From contig JASPKZ010005707.1 in NCBI GenBank assembly GCA_030220185.1, positions 186,001 through 250,000 of the forward strand: DNA of 64,000 bases. Direction: 5' to 3'. The notes beneath the pieces were generated by a model that had not been told where the DNA came from, made no database searches, and worked only from the letters and a program-made list of their open reading frames with translations. Source of the stretch: Diploptera punctata (lineage: Eukaryota > Arthropoda > Insecta > Blattodea > Blaberidae). Shown here one piece after another: positions 1-10,937 of this stretch. A program made the translations under genes and the position numbers. Within the stretch, counting starts at the first letter, position 1; each line of letters starts with the position of its first letter.

Positions 1-150
1 TATGTAACGGAATCTTTGAACACGGATTTTCACCCATTTAGAAACATTGGATCGACTTGAAACTTTGTATACTTGTAGAGGACCCGTGTCAGTACAATAA
101 TTTCATATTTTGTTTCTAAAATCCTGGCCAGAATCATCAGAAAATTAAAA
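1..150 (-). repeat. Copy of the 165-bp repeat found in tandem at 28556-29010
   Basis: The reverse complement matches the 28.6-kb tandem unit, including the stretches tttcaagtcgatccaatg and attctggccaggatttt. It is a single diverged copy cut by the window edge. The style resembles the 3' region of RTE-type non-LTR elements, which is an inference. Confidence 0.7.
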
Positions 151-206
151 AACAATGAAAACTGGTATAATAGGTTGCGGACTTGTCGACTTTTTAGCCA
201 ATCGTT

Positions 207-292
207 GTAAGAGCTCAGTTGGTAGAGAGGTGAATTCTTAGTGGTATATAATTTCAATAATCAATAGGTCGCTGGTTCAAATCCGGGTGGGA
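207..292 (+). tRNA. tRNA-like pseudogene or SINE head
   Basis: A D-arm-like sequence (agctcagttggtagag) is followed about 55 bases later by a T-arm-like box (ggttcaaatcc). The anticodon region is over-long and no good acceptor stem closes, so this is a tRNA-derived relic rather than a working tRNA. Similar tRNA-headed repeats lie at 13.1, 43.5 and 45.0 kb. Confidence 0.4.
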
Positions 293-414
293 GGATTTGT
301 TTAGAAGAGTATTACTTTTAGATCATACTACAATAGTATCGAATTTAATGATATTTTCATTTTTTATCTTATTCTGTAAAATATTAAAACTAAAGAATTA
401 AAAATAAACAATAG

Positions 415-735
415 TTTTAAAAAACTAAAACAACACGCTTTATTAGAAAACCGAACTAAAGAAATGGAAAATAATTGTAATTTCCAACATGCTTGGGATA
501 AATAATTTTACCATCAAAAGCGTCGGGTGCTTTTTATGATTTTTATATTTTCTTCTTAGAGACTTTACTTTTACCAATATCTGTTTATTATCAAATATAT
601 TAATTAATAAAGAGGACCCCACGCTTTTGATGGTAAAATTATTTATCCCAAGCGTGTTGGAAATTAAAATTATTTTTCATTTTTTTTAGTTCGGTTTTCT
701 AATAAAGCGTGTTGTTTTAGTTTAAAAAAAAAGAG
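415..735. repeat. Foldback element, about 107-bp inverted arms
   Basis: Two nearly identical arms (415-525 and 612-735, containing aaccgaactaaa / agttcggtt) face each other across about 90 bp. It can fold into a long hairpin. No coding capacity and no HHR-like core were seen. It could be a MITE or a retroelement foldback. Confidence 0.8.
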
Positions 736-929
736 CGATGCGGCATGTTATGCTAGAGATACCATGTGCTAAAGTGCAAAAACAGAGGGCAATCTCTGAC
801 AGGATTCTGTATCGACAGATAAACTAATATAGATTAACTAATCTCTGCACATTGTGCGCTATACATTATTATTTAGTTTTTTAAAACTATTATTTATTTC
901 GTACTGTAAAAATACCTGATACTTTTAAA

Positions 930-1520
930 TGATTTTATCTTCTTCTTCTTATTCCGAATGCAGTATTGGCTGATGATGCCCGTTCTGCGACTACAAAAAC
1001 TGTTCTTTCCATCGGTTGAAGGGTCTTCCGAGGTCTCTTTTGCCTTTAGGGTTGAGGTGGTAAATCATCTTTGGTAAACGGGAATTTGATATTCTCTGGA
1101 CGTGTTGGAACCATTTAATCTGATAATTTTGTATATGTTCAACCATTTCCCTACTATTCCACTGCATCCTTATCTCATCACTTTTCATTCTATCCCTTAA
1201 TGTTACTCCAGTTAGTGATCGGAGGAATCTCATTTGTGAACTATTAATGCGGGATTTATCTTTTGCTCGAAGTGTCCAGCATTCACTTCCGTATAGTAGA
1301 GCAGGTTTGGCTATGGCATTATGAAACCTCAATTGGATTTCTTTCCTCATTTGTTTTCCAAAATTTCTCCTAATTATACCATTTAATTTGTTATATTTTT
1401 CTAAATTTGTTTCCACATCTTTTTGATTATGAAACTGTGATATATTATTACCTAAATAATTAAAGTGTGTTACTTGTTCTATTGGTTTATTATTTATAAT
1501 TATTTTATATTTTTGTAAAA
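930..1520 (-). mobile_element. LINE fragment (group B), C-terminal RT region and 3' end
   Basis: Read on the minus strand it encodes the tail of an endonuclease/RT-type LINE protein: LLYGSECWTLRAKD, then MRFLRSLTGVTLRDRMKSDE, then LGRPFNRWKEQF. These blocks (YGxExWTL, LRxxxG, GRPxxRW) recur in the other LINE copies here. The 5' part is missing. It sits just upstream of the orphan exon at 1585, so in that gene's putative intron. Confidence 0.8.
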
Positions 1521-1584
1521 TAGTAAGCAATATATGCGTACACACTTTGTATGACTTTAGAAATAAGATTGTGTTGGTTGGCAG

Positions 1585-1885
1585 CAGTGGTGAGTCCGGA
1601 TAAGTCGAGCAGTACAGAGAGTTTTTGTGTGCAATGCGGTGCGGAGCTGACAGACACCAGGAACATAGCAGCGGAGCAGATCGTGTCCATGATGTTAAGG
1701 CGCAGCAACATGTGCCTGAGACCTGTGAATTCTGACCCCAGTCCTCCGGTCTCTGCCAGAACACGGGACTCCGATTGGGCAGACGAGGAAAGTCCACAAG
1801 TTTACGAGTTGCATAACGCATGCGCCTCACTTTCAAAACAAACTATCTTATCTGATAGCGAATCCGTGGTCACCACAACACATAG
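1585..1885 (+). CDS. Putative internal exon of an unidentified host gene
   Basis: A 301-bp stretch that is visibly more GC-rich than its flanks and open in one frame. It is preceded by an acceptor-like tgttggttggcag and followed by a strong donor (CATAG|GTATGT at 1886). The encoded segment includes FCVQCGAELTDTRNIAAEQI (a CxxC pair) and RTRDSDWADEESPQVYEL. I do not recognise the family. The in-frame ATG at 1551 lies upstream of the acceptor and is probably intronic. The long minus-strand reading frame overlapping this region (991-1836) joins a LINE fragment to the antisense of this exon and is not a gene. If real, the remaining exons lie outside the window or far into it. Confidence 0.5.
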
Positions 1886-1990
1886 GTATGTTTACAAACA
1901 GTATTCACCTACTGGTGTTTAATGATTTTGATTCCGTCTCTTCTTCTTAAGAGAGATTATACAAGAAATATAATAGTAAACAGGGATGAG

Positions 1991-2637
1991 ATTCTTACTT
2001 ACTCACTGGCACTATCGAACCCGTAGGTTCATGGCCGCGCGGACATAAGCTCTCCATACATCCCTATCCTGAGCTAATGCTTTCCAATCATTCCCTGTAT
2101 AATCTACTTCCCTCAAATCATACTTAATGTTGTTCTCCCACCTCATTCTTGGTCTACCAACTGGGCGTTTTCCTTCTGGCTTTCCTACAAGAAGTTTCCA
2201 TACACGTCTTTCATTCCCCATACGCGCAACATGTCCTGCCCATCGCAGTCTACGAGACTTAACTGATCTTATTATATCTGGCTTTCTATAAAGACCATGT
2301 AGTTCATTGTTATGTAGTCTTCTCCATTCACCTGTCTGTTCATCTCTCTTTGGTCCAAAAATTTTCCTAAGAACTTTATTCTCAAATACTCGTAATCTCC
2401 TTTCCTCCCTTGAAGTAAGAGTCCATGTTTCGCACCCATATAATATAAGTGGTAGAATAATAGTTTTATATATTTTCAGCTTAACGTTTTTTGAAAGGAG
2501 TTGGGACATCAAAAGTCTCTGCAATGCATAATAGCACGCATTTCCAGAATTGAGCCTATGTTTAATTTCTTTGTGCATCTCATTCCTATTTGTGATTATT
2601 GTTCCTAGGTATTTGAATTCAGCCACTTCCTCAAAAT
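1991..2637 (-). mobile_element. LINE group A, 5'-truncated copy
   Basis: The 3' end begins at 1991 with the tail typical of this family on the minus strand (cttacttactcactggcac). It encodes FKYLGTIITNRNEMHKEIKH, YGCETWTLTSREE, FGPKRDEQTGEWRRLHNNEL, RRLRWAGHVARMGNE and KRPVGRPRMRW, ending AAMNLRVR-stop. The frame is open for 217 codons. At 2638-2699 a more diverged segment of the same family runs in the opposite direction (gagatacagaaagaaattaa), giving a local inversion of uncertain origin. Confidence 0.9.
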
Positions 2638-2699
2638 GGATGAGATACAGAAAGAAATTAAACATAAGGCCAACTCTGTAAATGTATGCTATTATACAT

Positions 2700-3110
2700 T
2701 AGATAAACAACATCATCATCATCATCATCCTGCCAGGTATTAGCCCTAGAAGAATTGTTACTCCCTGAGAAAGCGGTTTTCGTGCCATATTTTCATAGGT
2801 CGACCAAGTGACCGTTTCCCATTTGAACAGTAGTTCATTATTGTTGGGGATCCTGGATCTAGCCATTCTTGAGACATGTTCCTTCCAGTTTATCTGATAT
2901 CTGGAGATGTAGTCCAGTATTGGTGACACATTCTTGAAGGATTTCTACATTTTTCTTTCGATCCCATTTGGTGTAGCCAGCCATTCGGCGCATAAATTTC
3001 ATCTCACAAGCTGTTAGTTTGCTTTCATCTCTCGTTCTTATAGTCCACGCTTCACTCCCATAAAATAGGACTGGTCGAGCCATTATTTGATAAAGACGAG
3101 TACGAGTTGA
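2700..3110 (-). mobile_element. LINE fragment (group D-like), C-terminal region
   Basis: The minus strand encodes MARPVLFYGSEAWTIRTRDE and CEMKFMRRMAGYTKWDRKKN, ending near a (CAT)n tract that is the usual tail of this group (2709-2729). A frameshift separates the parts. Truncated and inactive. Confidence 0.75.
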
Positions 3111-3620
3111 TTTTGCATTAATGAAGGTTTTAAAACTCTGTTGTAAGGAGTAGTGAAGTGTCTCATATAACCTCTCCTACTCAATTGTCAACCTCACCTT
3201 CTCGTGGTGCAACCTGTTTTAACAAACGAGGCTCTGGGGACCGAGTCATGGCGGTACAACCATTCCAACTAATACAGAGTAAATTCAGTATTGAAGCAGG
3301 TCCAGATGCTTAAAGATGGCAACCACATCGCTGGACTTACCACCTCCTTGCTAGCAACTAGTTGGTGGGACATTCTATTGCTTTCGTGCCTGATAAAAGG
3401 AAAAACCAGACGGATCACCATTAGATAAACATAATCATCAAAAATTATCTAAAAGTATACATTACATATAAACATTCATTGTTCCAGTTATATGAATTTG
3501 AAACATTGTCTCTCATTTAAAGAGGAGAAAATATTGCGAATATTTGAGAATAAATTGCATAGAGAATTCATTGTGAAGCACCGTTAAGATTATGTACTAA
3601 AATATTAAAATAAGTATTGT
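3111..3620. other. No gene seen; probable old LINE-derived sequence
   Basis: A moderately GC-rich stretch (3180-3420) next to the LINE fragment. There is no open frame of interest and no repeat partner was found in the window. 3430-3620 is AT-rich and featureless. Confidence 0.4.
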
Positions 3621-3624
3621 CTGT

Positions 3625-3966
3625 CCAACGTATCTGTGCCCCCGTAAGATATGCGAACTGAAGCCTACTTCATTTTCTGCCTCGGCAAATCATTTCCCTC
3701 CCAGCATTTCCATCTCTCTATTTTCTATCTCTCTGTTGCACTTGCACTCCAGTGTTGTCAACTCAATTCCAACCTTGCATTATTCAATATTGAAGAACCA
3801 TGACACTGGGGGAAGTTTGGCAACATCACTACTCTATAAGTTACCGTGGCTGCCGTTTGACGTAGTGGGAGGGGAGTGCAGTGAAATGGTGTGAGTATAG
3901 ATGAGTACTTTTTCTAAGAACGATATCAGCTCTGTAGAGGCACAGATCCATTGGTCCGAGTATACC
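3625..3966. mobile_element. Short TIR transposon copy (same family as 9585-10335)
   Basis: The left end gtctgtccaacgtatctgtg is matched in reverse at the right end (gcacagatccattggtccga). The interior shares blocks with 9900-10330, such as tgccgtttgacgt and agtgttgtcaactcaa. Non-coding, internally deleted. The TSD is not clear. Confidence 0.65.
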
Positions 3967-3984
3967 TGATATATCAATCCTCAC

Positions 3985-4640
3985 CATCATCATCATCATC
4001 ATCACTCCAGGGATTAGGCAATTGCCCGTTCCGACTTCATAATGCATCAGCCCAACGTCTTCTAGGTCTTCCAGCATCACGTCTTCCTCTTGCTTGATAA
4101 TTTCTTGCTAATACTGGATATCTCTCCTTACTCATTCTATCCATGTGATCAATCCATTTCTGTCTGTAATTCGTGACTTTATCCAATAAAGGCTGTACTT
4201 TCAATTCTTCTCTTATATCCTCATTTCTTATTCTATCAAGTCTTGTGCATCCTTTTACTCCTCTTAGGAACCTCATCTCCGCCGTCTGTATTCTATCCTT
4301 CTGTTTTTTTCATTGGAGCCCAAGTTTCACATCCATACAATATTGTGGGAACCGCAATAACATTATACATTTTTATCTTGGTTTCTTTTCTAATTTTATT
4401 TTTTAATGTTCTCTGTATTGTTCCCCACACCGTCTGAAATTTATTTATTTTGGAGTCAATATCTCATTCCACATTGTAACCAACATCACAGCCCAAATGT
4501 TTGAAACTAGACACCTGTTCTATACTTTGATTTTCTAAAATAATTTTAGATCTCACTGGATCTCTTCCTCTAAAAGCCACGGTCTTCGTTTTCCTTACAG
4601 AAATCTTTAGATCGTATAATTTACATTATATCAATCCTCC
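3985..4640 (-). mobile_element. LINE fragment (group B)
   Basis: The minus strand encodes MRFLRGVKGCTRLDRIRNED, YRQKWIDHMDRMSKERYP and GRRDAGRPRRRWADAL. It closely matches the plus-strand copy at 16240-16715. A (CAT)n tail lies at 3984-4004. Frameshifts interrupt the upstream YGCETW part. Confidence 0.85.
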
Positions 4641-4669
4641 TTAACTAAATTAAATTCCTGCTAAAACCG

Positions 4670-4815
4670 TCGTCAAGTAGTTAAAATTATGAAGGCCTTT
4701 CAGAATCATGGTCCATCTTCTGTATTCATTTGGTACTTACAGAAGATGGAACATGATTCTGAAAGGCCTTCGTAGTTTTAACTACTTGAAGTTTTTTAAA
4801 CAGAAATTTAATTTA
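4670..4815. mobile_element. PLE group B foldback unit
   Basis: Two inverted arms of about 50 bp (aagtagttaaaattatgaag... / ...cgtagttttaactactt) flank an 18-bp loop. Both arms carry a hammerhead-like core (cagaagatgg ... gaaaggcct). The flanking agttgaggacgac is shared with the units at 16.1 and 19.7 kb; at 19.7 kb it adjoins a GIY-YIG coding end, which supports Penelope-like origin. Confidence 0.65.
4740..4770 (+). ncRNA. Hammerhead-like core, degenerate
   Basis: CAGAAGA (U4 to A change from CUGANGA), a stem-II candidate, then GAAA followed by ggcct. The mirror copy is at 4692-4722 on the minus strand. The changed U4 makes catalysis unlikely. Confidence 0.35.
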
Positions 4816-4829
4816 GTTGAGGACGACTA

Positions 4830-5365
4830 GGTACTCACTTTATTACTTTAGCACTAATGGGACCCGAAAGACCAGATGTGATGAAAAAATGCTTTTTCAT
4901 TTTTTATCAATTAAGATACTAGAAAGATTCATCTTTAATATGGTATAATTATCTTGCATGTATCTTGTTTCTAAGTGTGTTTATTATTTGTTTTAAATAT
5001 TCCCCGTTCCTTTAAAATGTGGGCGCGAGCCGTCAACTCTCTTCCATAGTTAGCATTCATTTTTTCAATATATAAAGAAAATTTTCTTCTAAAATATTAA
5101 AGCTAGAGACCAGGGCTTCAATATAGCGCTCATATGCAATGTTTACCATATTGATGTTGTGATAGCGCAGTAATTAAAGAATTTAGGTTGCAAAATACAG
5201 TGTAAAAAACTGAAAGAAAATATTTGTAAAGAAAACAAATTTATTTTTTATATAAAGGCATATCTATATAAATCCTTATGATAGAAGACTCTAAATATAT
5301 GAACGTTTCCACTGTAAAAATTTCAACTTGATAGGATTAATAGTTCAGGAGAAAAAGTTCCTTAC
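4830..5365. other. AT-rich sequence, nothing identified
   Basis: No open frame with plausible composition, no repeat partner and no splice-flanked segment recognised. Confidence 0.5.
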
Positions 5366-5371
5366 GTTTAA

Positions 5372-5591
5372 CCCTTAAATTCGTAATGTATCCTTTTGGA
5401 TACATCAGTTGGTTCAATTAATTTAATATTTTTAATAAATCAGAAGAAAACGAACAAAAAGAAACCACTTAAATGCGTGTCTCATTATACAATATATCTA
5501 ATAATAACAGTTACACAAGATTTCGTTTTCACTGCGGTCCGCCACATTTAAATAACTAACAGAAGAAATTTGTGTTTTGCCAATTTAAGGG
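5372..5591. mobile_element. piggyBac-like MITE
   Basis: A 220-bp element with terminal inverted repeats CCCTTAAATT / AATTTAAGGG, flanked on both sides by TTAA (5368-5371 and 5592-5595). TTAA target duplication and a CCC terminus are hallmarks of the piggyBac superfamily. Non-coding. A related right half (tgcggtccg... ccaatttaa) lies at 57455-57523. Confidence 0.7.
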
Positions 5592-5639
5592 TTAACATTA
5601 TAAGTATAGGACATTCCGGGTCCCCTTAAAGTGCTTAGG

Positions 5640-5850
5640 AAACAGGTGGGTCAAAGAGAATGGTAAACATAGATGAATGGAGGAATCTAGAAGTGAACTG
5701 TATGATGCTATAGGAAGCAAGATACGAGAAGTTAAGTATCATGGACAGCGGTAAACAGGATATATGGTGCGAATGGGGATTGACAGGGGCAAGGAAACGT
5801 CTTGCAGGAAAATCAGAGGGAAATCGCTGGATACGACATGTGACGTCAGA
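5640..5850 (+). mobile_element. Old LINE group A fragment
   Basis: A diverged copy of the GHVARMG / GKPEGKR region (tggtgcgaatgggg, caggaaaatcagaggg). Many substitutions, no open frame. Confidence 0.5.
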
Positions 5851-5899
5851 TAGCTTAGCATTTATCTAACGATAATTCTTTAATATTTCAGCGTGAAAA

Positions 5900-7450
5900 C
5901 GTTTGTTATTACAGTTTTAAAGTTATTTTTCGTGCCTTAAATTAAAACTTATTTGTTGTATTTTAATATAGTAATATAATATAATATTTTCCTGGTTGAA
6001 TGGAAGAGAATACCTCAACGCTTTAGTTACAGAAAAATAATTAAAAACTAAAGCATGTCCTAGTACTAATCTGTAGCTGAAACCATTTGCTACAAGGAGT
6101 GAAAACGGTGATATTGTTTGTACCTTATGTTTCATAAACTTCAACATGTCTTCCATGGCACGGATAATGTCCAATCGGCACACAACCTCGATGAATGTAC
6201 ACCGCGTCCGCAATATAGTTCCATACTTTAAACTATTACTACGTCGCTTTGGATAATCGTTTTTAAATGAAATTGGTAACAATCAAAAGAGAAACTCAAT
6301 TATTTTTGCTATACCCCACAGACATTGAATGTGGTCCCCATGAGTGATGCTGCAGACATCGAGGTGATATTTCCATTCACGCCACACACCAGCCAACATA
6401 TGTGAAGAAATGGACTGGATGGCAGCAATGATACGAAGCTGGATTTCTTGCAGGTTTTGAGGCAATGGGGGTACATAGACACGATCCTTTATGTAACCGC
6501 ACAAAAAGAAGTCACAGATCGTCAAGTCAGGTGACCTCGGCGGCCACTTGTAGAAAACATTATCATCGTCTCCGGCACGTCCAATCCATCTTCCTGGAAG
6601 GCGGTCATTCAAATGCTCCCGAACATGCAAAGGCCAACGATGAGGTGCTCCATCTTGTAAGAAAAGATATTCATTGCTTTCTTGTTTTTTTCAATTGTGG
6701 AAATAACCATTCAGTGAGCATATCAAGATAATTTGCTCCGTTGACAGTGGCCTCTAGAAAGACAAATGGGCTATAGACTTTACGTTTTGATACGGCGCAA
6801 AATACATTCATTTTAGGGGAGTCTCTTTCAACTTCCACAATGGTGTTTGGATTCTAACTCCCCCAGATCCTATAATTATGCCTGTTCATTTTTCCACTAA
6901 AGTGGAAAGTTGTCTCATCACTGAAAATTATTTCTTCTGACAGTTCTTCATTATCCTCCATTATTGTCATGATGTGCTCAGAGAAATATAATCGCTTTGC
7001 ATGGTCATTAGATTTCAACTTATGCACTAATTGGAGTTTTTAGGGGTGGAACTTTAATCGTGTACGTAGGATCTTAGATGCGGTGGATTTAGGGATGTTT
7101 AAATTTTGACTAGCTCTACGGACAGACTTCTTGGGACTACGCACAAATGCCTCCCGCACTTTGTCAACAATTCCTGCATCGACAGAGGATCTCCCTGATT
7201 GACCTTTCCTTTGAATACTTATACAGCCACGGTCCACAAAATCACGGTACCACTTCAAAATTGACTTGTGTGTAGGAGCCTGCTGTTGAAATCTTCGCCT
7301 AAAAGCACGCTGTGGCAGCACCGGACTCTGCGTGGTGTGATATTCCAAAACACCCCAACTACGTTCTCGGGGGTTCCCCATAACTCCTTAAAACTTATTT
7401 CATAACTTCTTTAATAACAACACAATTTCAAAAGCACAGCAAACATTCAC
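5900..7450 (-). mobile_element. Tc1/mariner-superfamily transposon with DUF4817-type N-terminus
   Basis: Contains a near-complete transposase reading from 7381 down to 6283, described separately. I could not find convincing terminal inverted repeats, so the outer limits are approximate. Short-lived frame breaks show it is inactive. Two deleted relatives with clear ends lie at 19009-19516 and 24807-25375. Confidence 0.8.
6283..7381 (-). pseudogene. Transposase, DDE/D type, broken
   Basis: Reads from Met at 7381. The N-terminal helix-turn-helix block includes FRRRFQQQAPTHKSILKWYR and the linker RKGQSGRSSV. The catalytic core follows in shifted frames: IFSDETTFHF (first Asp), LQDGAPH (second Asp) and WPPRSPDLTICDFFLCGYIK (third Asp in CDFF). 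I count 46 residues between the second and third Asp. A frameshift near 7040, a stop after the IWGS block, and a shift near 6660 break the gene. Composition and motif order fit the Tc1/mariner superfamily; DUF4817 assignment is from family memory. It would catalyse cut-and-paste transposition if intact. Confidence 0.8.
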
Positions 7451-7589
7451 ATTTAACCTGTCTGCTAAATATCTAACAATCAACTTATAATGACCACAAT
7501 AAAAAAAGATTAAATTTGGTTTAGTTTCTATATTGTTGTCCATTATTCTCCATTGTTGACATTGTTAACATGCACAAAATGATTTATTA

Positions 7590-7950
7590 TATACAAAATT
7601 CCTCATTAGAGGATTTCCTCAAGGACAAAGTGATACAGACAATTAATTTTCGAAATTTATGAAATATATTTTGTAAATACATTAAAAAGTTTCAAATTGT
7701 AATTGAATTATACATGCTATAAAGTAGAAATTTTGTAAAGATGATTTCTTAAAATTGAAATTGATCCTCTAATGGCAGCGATGGCAATTTTAGAAAGATA
7801 CGCGCTGTCCAAATCTAAGGAATTCCAAAATTTAGCTACGAATCCTGGTATCACTTGCCCCGATCATCAATCCTGTGACAGTTATACTATCTAATTGGTA
7901 TTTATCTTTGTAATAGTCAATTTTTGGCTCATATATGGCTTTCGTTTAAC
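7590..7950 (+). repeat. Unclassified interspersed repeat R1
   Basis: About 350 bp that recurs inverted at 44450-44775 (shared blocks tcatcaatcctgtgacagtt and cctctaatg(a/g)). Non-coding in both copies. Ends are not defined. Confidence 0.65.
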
Positions 7951-8204
7951 AGTCAACTTCCTCAGGTTGGCCACTATGAGTCTCAAAACGGGTTGTGGGA
8001 TTTTCTCCTTTGATTGTCGCCAATTTCATTTTGATACGATTATCCAAAGTGATGTAGTAGTAGTTTAAATTATGACACTATATTTGTGGACACGCTGTAT
8101 TATGAAACCTCTGTGGTGTTCATTGTTGACAGCTGCATTTATTTCTGAAGTCTGCTAAATCACATCCTGATATCCTGTATACCTGATAATTACAAGTATT
8201 TATG

Positions 8205-8560
8205 TATGAAGTTCTTAGAAAACATTTTGGACCAAAGAGAGATGAAAGAACAGGCTAATGGAGAAGACTTACTAAATAACAGTGAACTACATGACATTTT
8301 TGGGAAACCATATATAATAACGACAGTTAAGTCACATAGACTGCGATAGGGAGGACATGTGGCACGAATGGAAAACTCATTTTAGAAAAACCAGAGGGAT
8401 AGCGCCCGGTAGGTAGGCAAAATAAAGAGGTGGGAGAATAATATTATCCATGATTTGAGGAAAGTGCATTACATACAAGATGATTGGAAACTATTAGCTC
8501 ATGATACGGATGTTTGGAGAGCTTCTGTCCGCGCGGACATGAACCTATGTGTTCAATTGT
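8205..8560 (+). mobile_element. Old LINE group A fragment
   Basis: Matches the family from KVLRKxFGPKRDE (aagttcttagaaaacatttt) to the 3' end (tccgcgcggacatgaacct). Many substitutions and small indels. Older than the copies at 34.2 and 56.7 kb. Confidence 0.75.
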
Positions 8561-8569
8561 AACAATAAG

Positions 8570-8962
8570 ATAGTTATCATCATCATCGTCCTTTCAAGTA
8601 TTAGGCCCAGTGGCCCGTTACGGTCTCCCGCCATCTCCGAAAAGGTCGACCCACAGATCTTCTGCCTCGAGGAATGTAGTGAAGAATTTGCTTTGGTATT
8701 CTGTGACGATCCATGCGCTAAATATGGGCTAGCCAATTGTTTCTATATTCTTGGAGGTATTCAGATATAGGTACGATGTTTAACTCTCTGGCTATTGTTG
8801 AATTTCTTTGGTGGTCTAGAAGTCCACAACCTGCAGTTCGTCGCAGAAATTTCATCTCCGTGGCTGTAATATGACGATCATCCTGAGTTCTGATGGTCCA
8901 AGCTTCACTGCCATAACAGATTATGGGTCTAGCGAGAATTTTATAGATTTTCATTCTTGTGT
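8570..8962 (-). mobile_element. LINE group D, C-terminal fragment
   Basis: The minus strand encodes ARPIICYGSEAWTIRTQDDR, MKFLRRTAGCGLLDHQRNST and ARELNIVPISEYLQEYRNNW, ending at a (CAT)n tail near 8578-8588. Nearly the same as 51540-51930. Confidence 0.85.
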
Positions 8963-9155
8963 TCTCAACGCTAGAGTAGGTACAACTAACATACATTCTA
9001 TTGTTAGTACTTATGGTGAACAAACCATCAATCAAAATGGTAGAAGATTAATTGACTTTGCTACCTATAATAACTTTCCAATTACAAACACATTTTTTCA
9101 ACATAAAGGCTGCCATAAATATACATGGTGTGCTCGGAATAAGATAGTTATTTAG
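8963..9155 (+). mobile_element. LINE endonuclease-domain fragment
   Basis: The plus strand encodes LNARVGTTNIHSIVSTYGEQ, NGRRLIDFATYNNFPITNTF and FQHKGCHKYTWCARN. These match the exonuclease-endonuclease-phosphatase domain that nicks target DNA in non-LTR elements. Only this piece is present. It abuts the oppositely oriented group D end. Confidence 0.75.
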
Positions 9156-9584
9156 GTCGTTTATTGCTTGACATGATATAGTTTGTTTCAGACCTTTTAA
9201 ATGCCCAAAATCTCCGTGCAGCAAAACAGTAGGTGTAGCCGCACTTACTTCTCATTTCTCTTACGAACACCCTGAAGTCGCGATGTTGTCTGTGGAGCCC
9301 GGCGTGACCAGCCATCTATATGTCTCTACAACTGCTATTCCCTTACAGACTTCTCGCTGCATTTCGCTTTTGTTGGTAACAATGGGAAAGGAAAGGCAAG
9401 TATACAAAATATTTTGACTAATCACTGCAAAGGGGAGCTACTTTATACTGAGTTAAATCTATCTCAAACATAATTAGCATGTGTTAAGAAAGAATTTCTC
9501 ACCTTAATTGGGATTTCAACCACAGCTGTATCTTTCCCTGATGGGAAATAATCTCCCAGCTAAACTCAAATGATTTTGTTATAG
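9156..9584. other. No gene identified
   Basis: Mixed composition with no open frame, no repeat partner and no recognised motif. Confidence 0.4.
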
Positions 9585-9634
9585 TCTGACCAACAGTATG
9601 TGCCCCCGTAAAATATGCAAACTGAACACTAATT

Positions 9635-9887
9635 GTGGAATGCAGGCTTTCACGGCCGGTAATCATGGTAATAAAAGATTCCGGGCTATGTGGCCGTGGT
9701 CTATAACTGGCGTTTCTTCCAGACGTTTCTCCCTCAACTGCGGAGGGCATTTTCAATGGCGAGCGCTTCCAGCTGTTGTTTCCCTGTCGTAGACTCGACT
9801 GAAGATGCCCTCCGCAGTTGAGGGAGAAACGTCTGGAAGACGCCATTTATAGACCACGGCCACATAGCCCGGAATCTTTTATTACCA
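9635..9887. mobile_element. PLE group C foldback unit with 12-bp TSD
   Basis: Inverted arms (cgtttcttccagacgtttct... / ...agaaacgtctggaagacg). Flanked by perfect duplications tgaacactaatt at 9623-9634 and 9888-9899. The terminal gcaggctttcacggccgg is shared with 17023-17322 and 43373-43484. Each arm has a hammerhead-like core. TSD length and lack of TIR-transposon features suggest retrotransposition. Confidence 0.75.
9799..9833 (+). ncRNA. Hammerhead-like core in PLE-C
   Basis: CTGAAGA (CUGANGA core), one unpaired base, stem II ccctc ... gaggg, then GAAA and CGTC as a possible cleavage triplet. Its mirror in the left arm lacks some bases. Activity unproven. Confidence 0.45.
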
Positions 9888-10339
9888 TGAACACTAATTC
9901 CTTTTCTGCCTCGGTAAATCATTTCCCTCTCTGCATTCCTAACTCTCTCTTTTTCTTTCGCCCCTACCATTAATCAGATTTTTGACCCCTCTTGGGGACA
10001 GGTTATTTACACTTGCAGTCCAGTGTTGTCAACTCAACATGAAGTCTGTTGTACGGAGTGATGAAAGTAATATTAGTAAGCAAATTATACAAGTCAATCA
10101 GCGTCATTAGACCTACTTAAATATGAAGAAGTAATATTTAACCTTACATTATTCAATAATCAAAATCTATGAGAATGTTAAGTTAGGCAACATCACTCAC
10201 AACTCGGAAAGTTATCCTGGCTGCTGTTTGACGTGGTGGGAAGGAGGCCGTGGAATGGAGTGAGTACAAGCGTTAACATTTCTAAAAACGACTGCAGCGC
10301 TAAAGGGGCACAGATACGTTGGTCGGACAGTATTCTAAT

Positions 10340-10660
10340 ATCCGAGTACCTACTATGTATTACTCGACTAAATTAATTTTCATTGCGAAAAAAACTGTGA
10401 ACTAAAAGAATTTAATAAGGGATGGAGGAGTAATTCTTCATCTGCGGCAAATGTAGAGAAATAGGCACATCTTATTTGTGGAGATACGGCGGAGCCTAAG
10501 AGCGCAATCGCTTTACTATCCAAGTCATTCAATCTGAAGGTGTACGATACCTCCGTGTTGTGGTTAAGAATTCCGTTGCGAGAATTAAACAATGCTTAAA
10601 AAATCTTGAAGCTTACCGGTGTTTAGAAATATTAGTGTTTAGAAATATTAGTAAAAAGGA
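10340..10660. other. No gene identified
   Basis: AT-rich with a short direct repeat (gtgtttagaaatattagt twice at 10620-10645). A 70-codon minus-strand frame here has no recognisable content. Confidence 0.4.
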
Positions 10661-10937
10661 TATACTACAGTAAATCTTGCTCAAAGCGGAATCGCATGGG
10701 ACCATTTTTTCCACATTAGACAAAATTCCGCATTATAAAAAACTAAAACTTATTAATTATCTTAGATTATAAAGCACCGTAGACCTGTATGTCTTTTTAC
10801 ATACCTTGGATTAATTATAGTTCTGCTGCCTTTGAAAAGTGAAATACACTATGTATGATCGACTTCAATGCTAATGCGTGAAAAAACAGTCCCGTTTCAT
10901 CAGTGATAAAAATGTATCTTAGACGCGTATCCTGAAG

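Larger units (their letters stand above)
9585..10335. mobile_element. TIR transposon copy, interrupted by a PLE-C unit
   Basis: Left end agtctgaccaacagtatgtg; right end ggcacagatacgttggtcgg in reverse. It shares internal blocks with 3625-3966. The 253-bp unit at 9635-9887 was inserted later, as shown by its TSD inside this element. Confidence 0.65.

Noticed and set aside
991..1836. 281-codon minus-strand frame
   Set aside because: Its C-terminal part is a LINE fragment; its N-terminal part is antisense to the GC-rich exon 1585-1885. The join is by chance.
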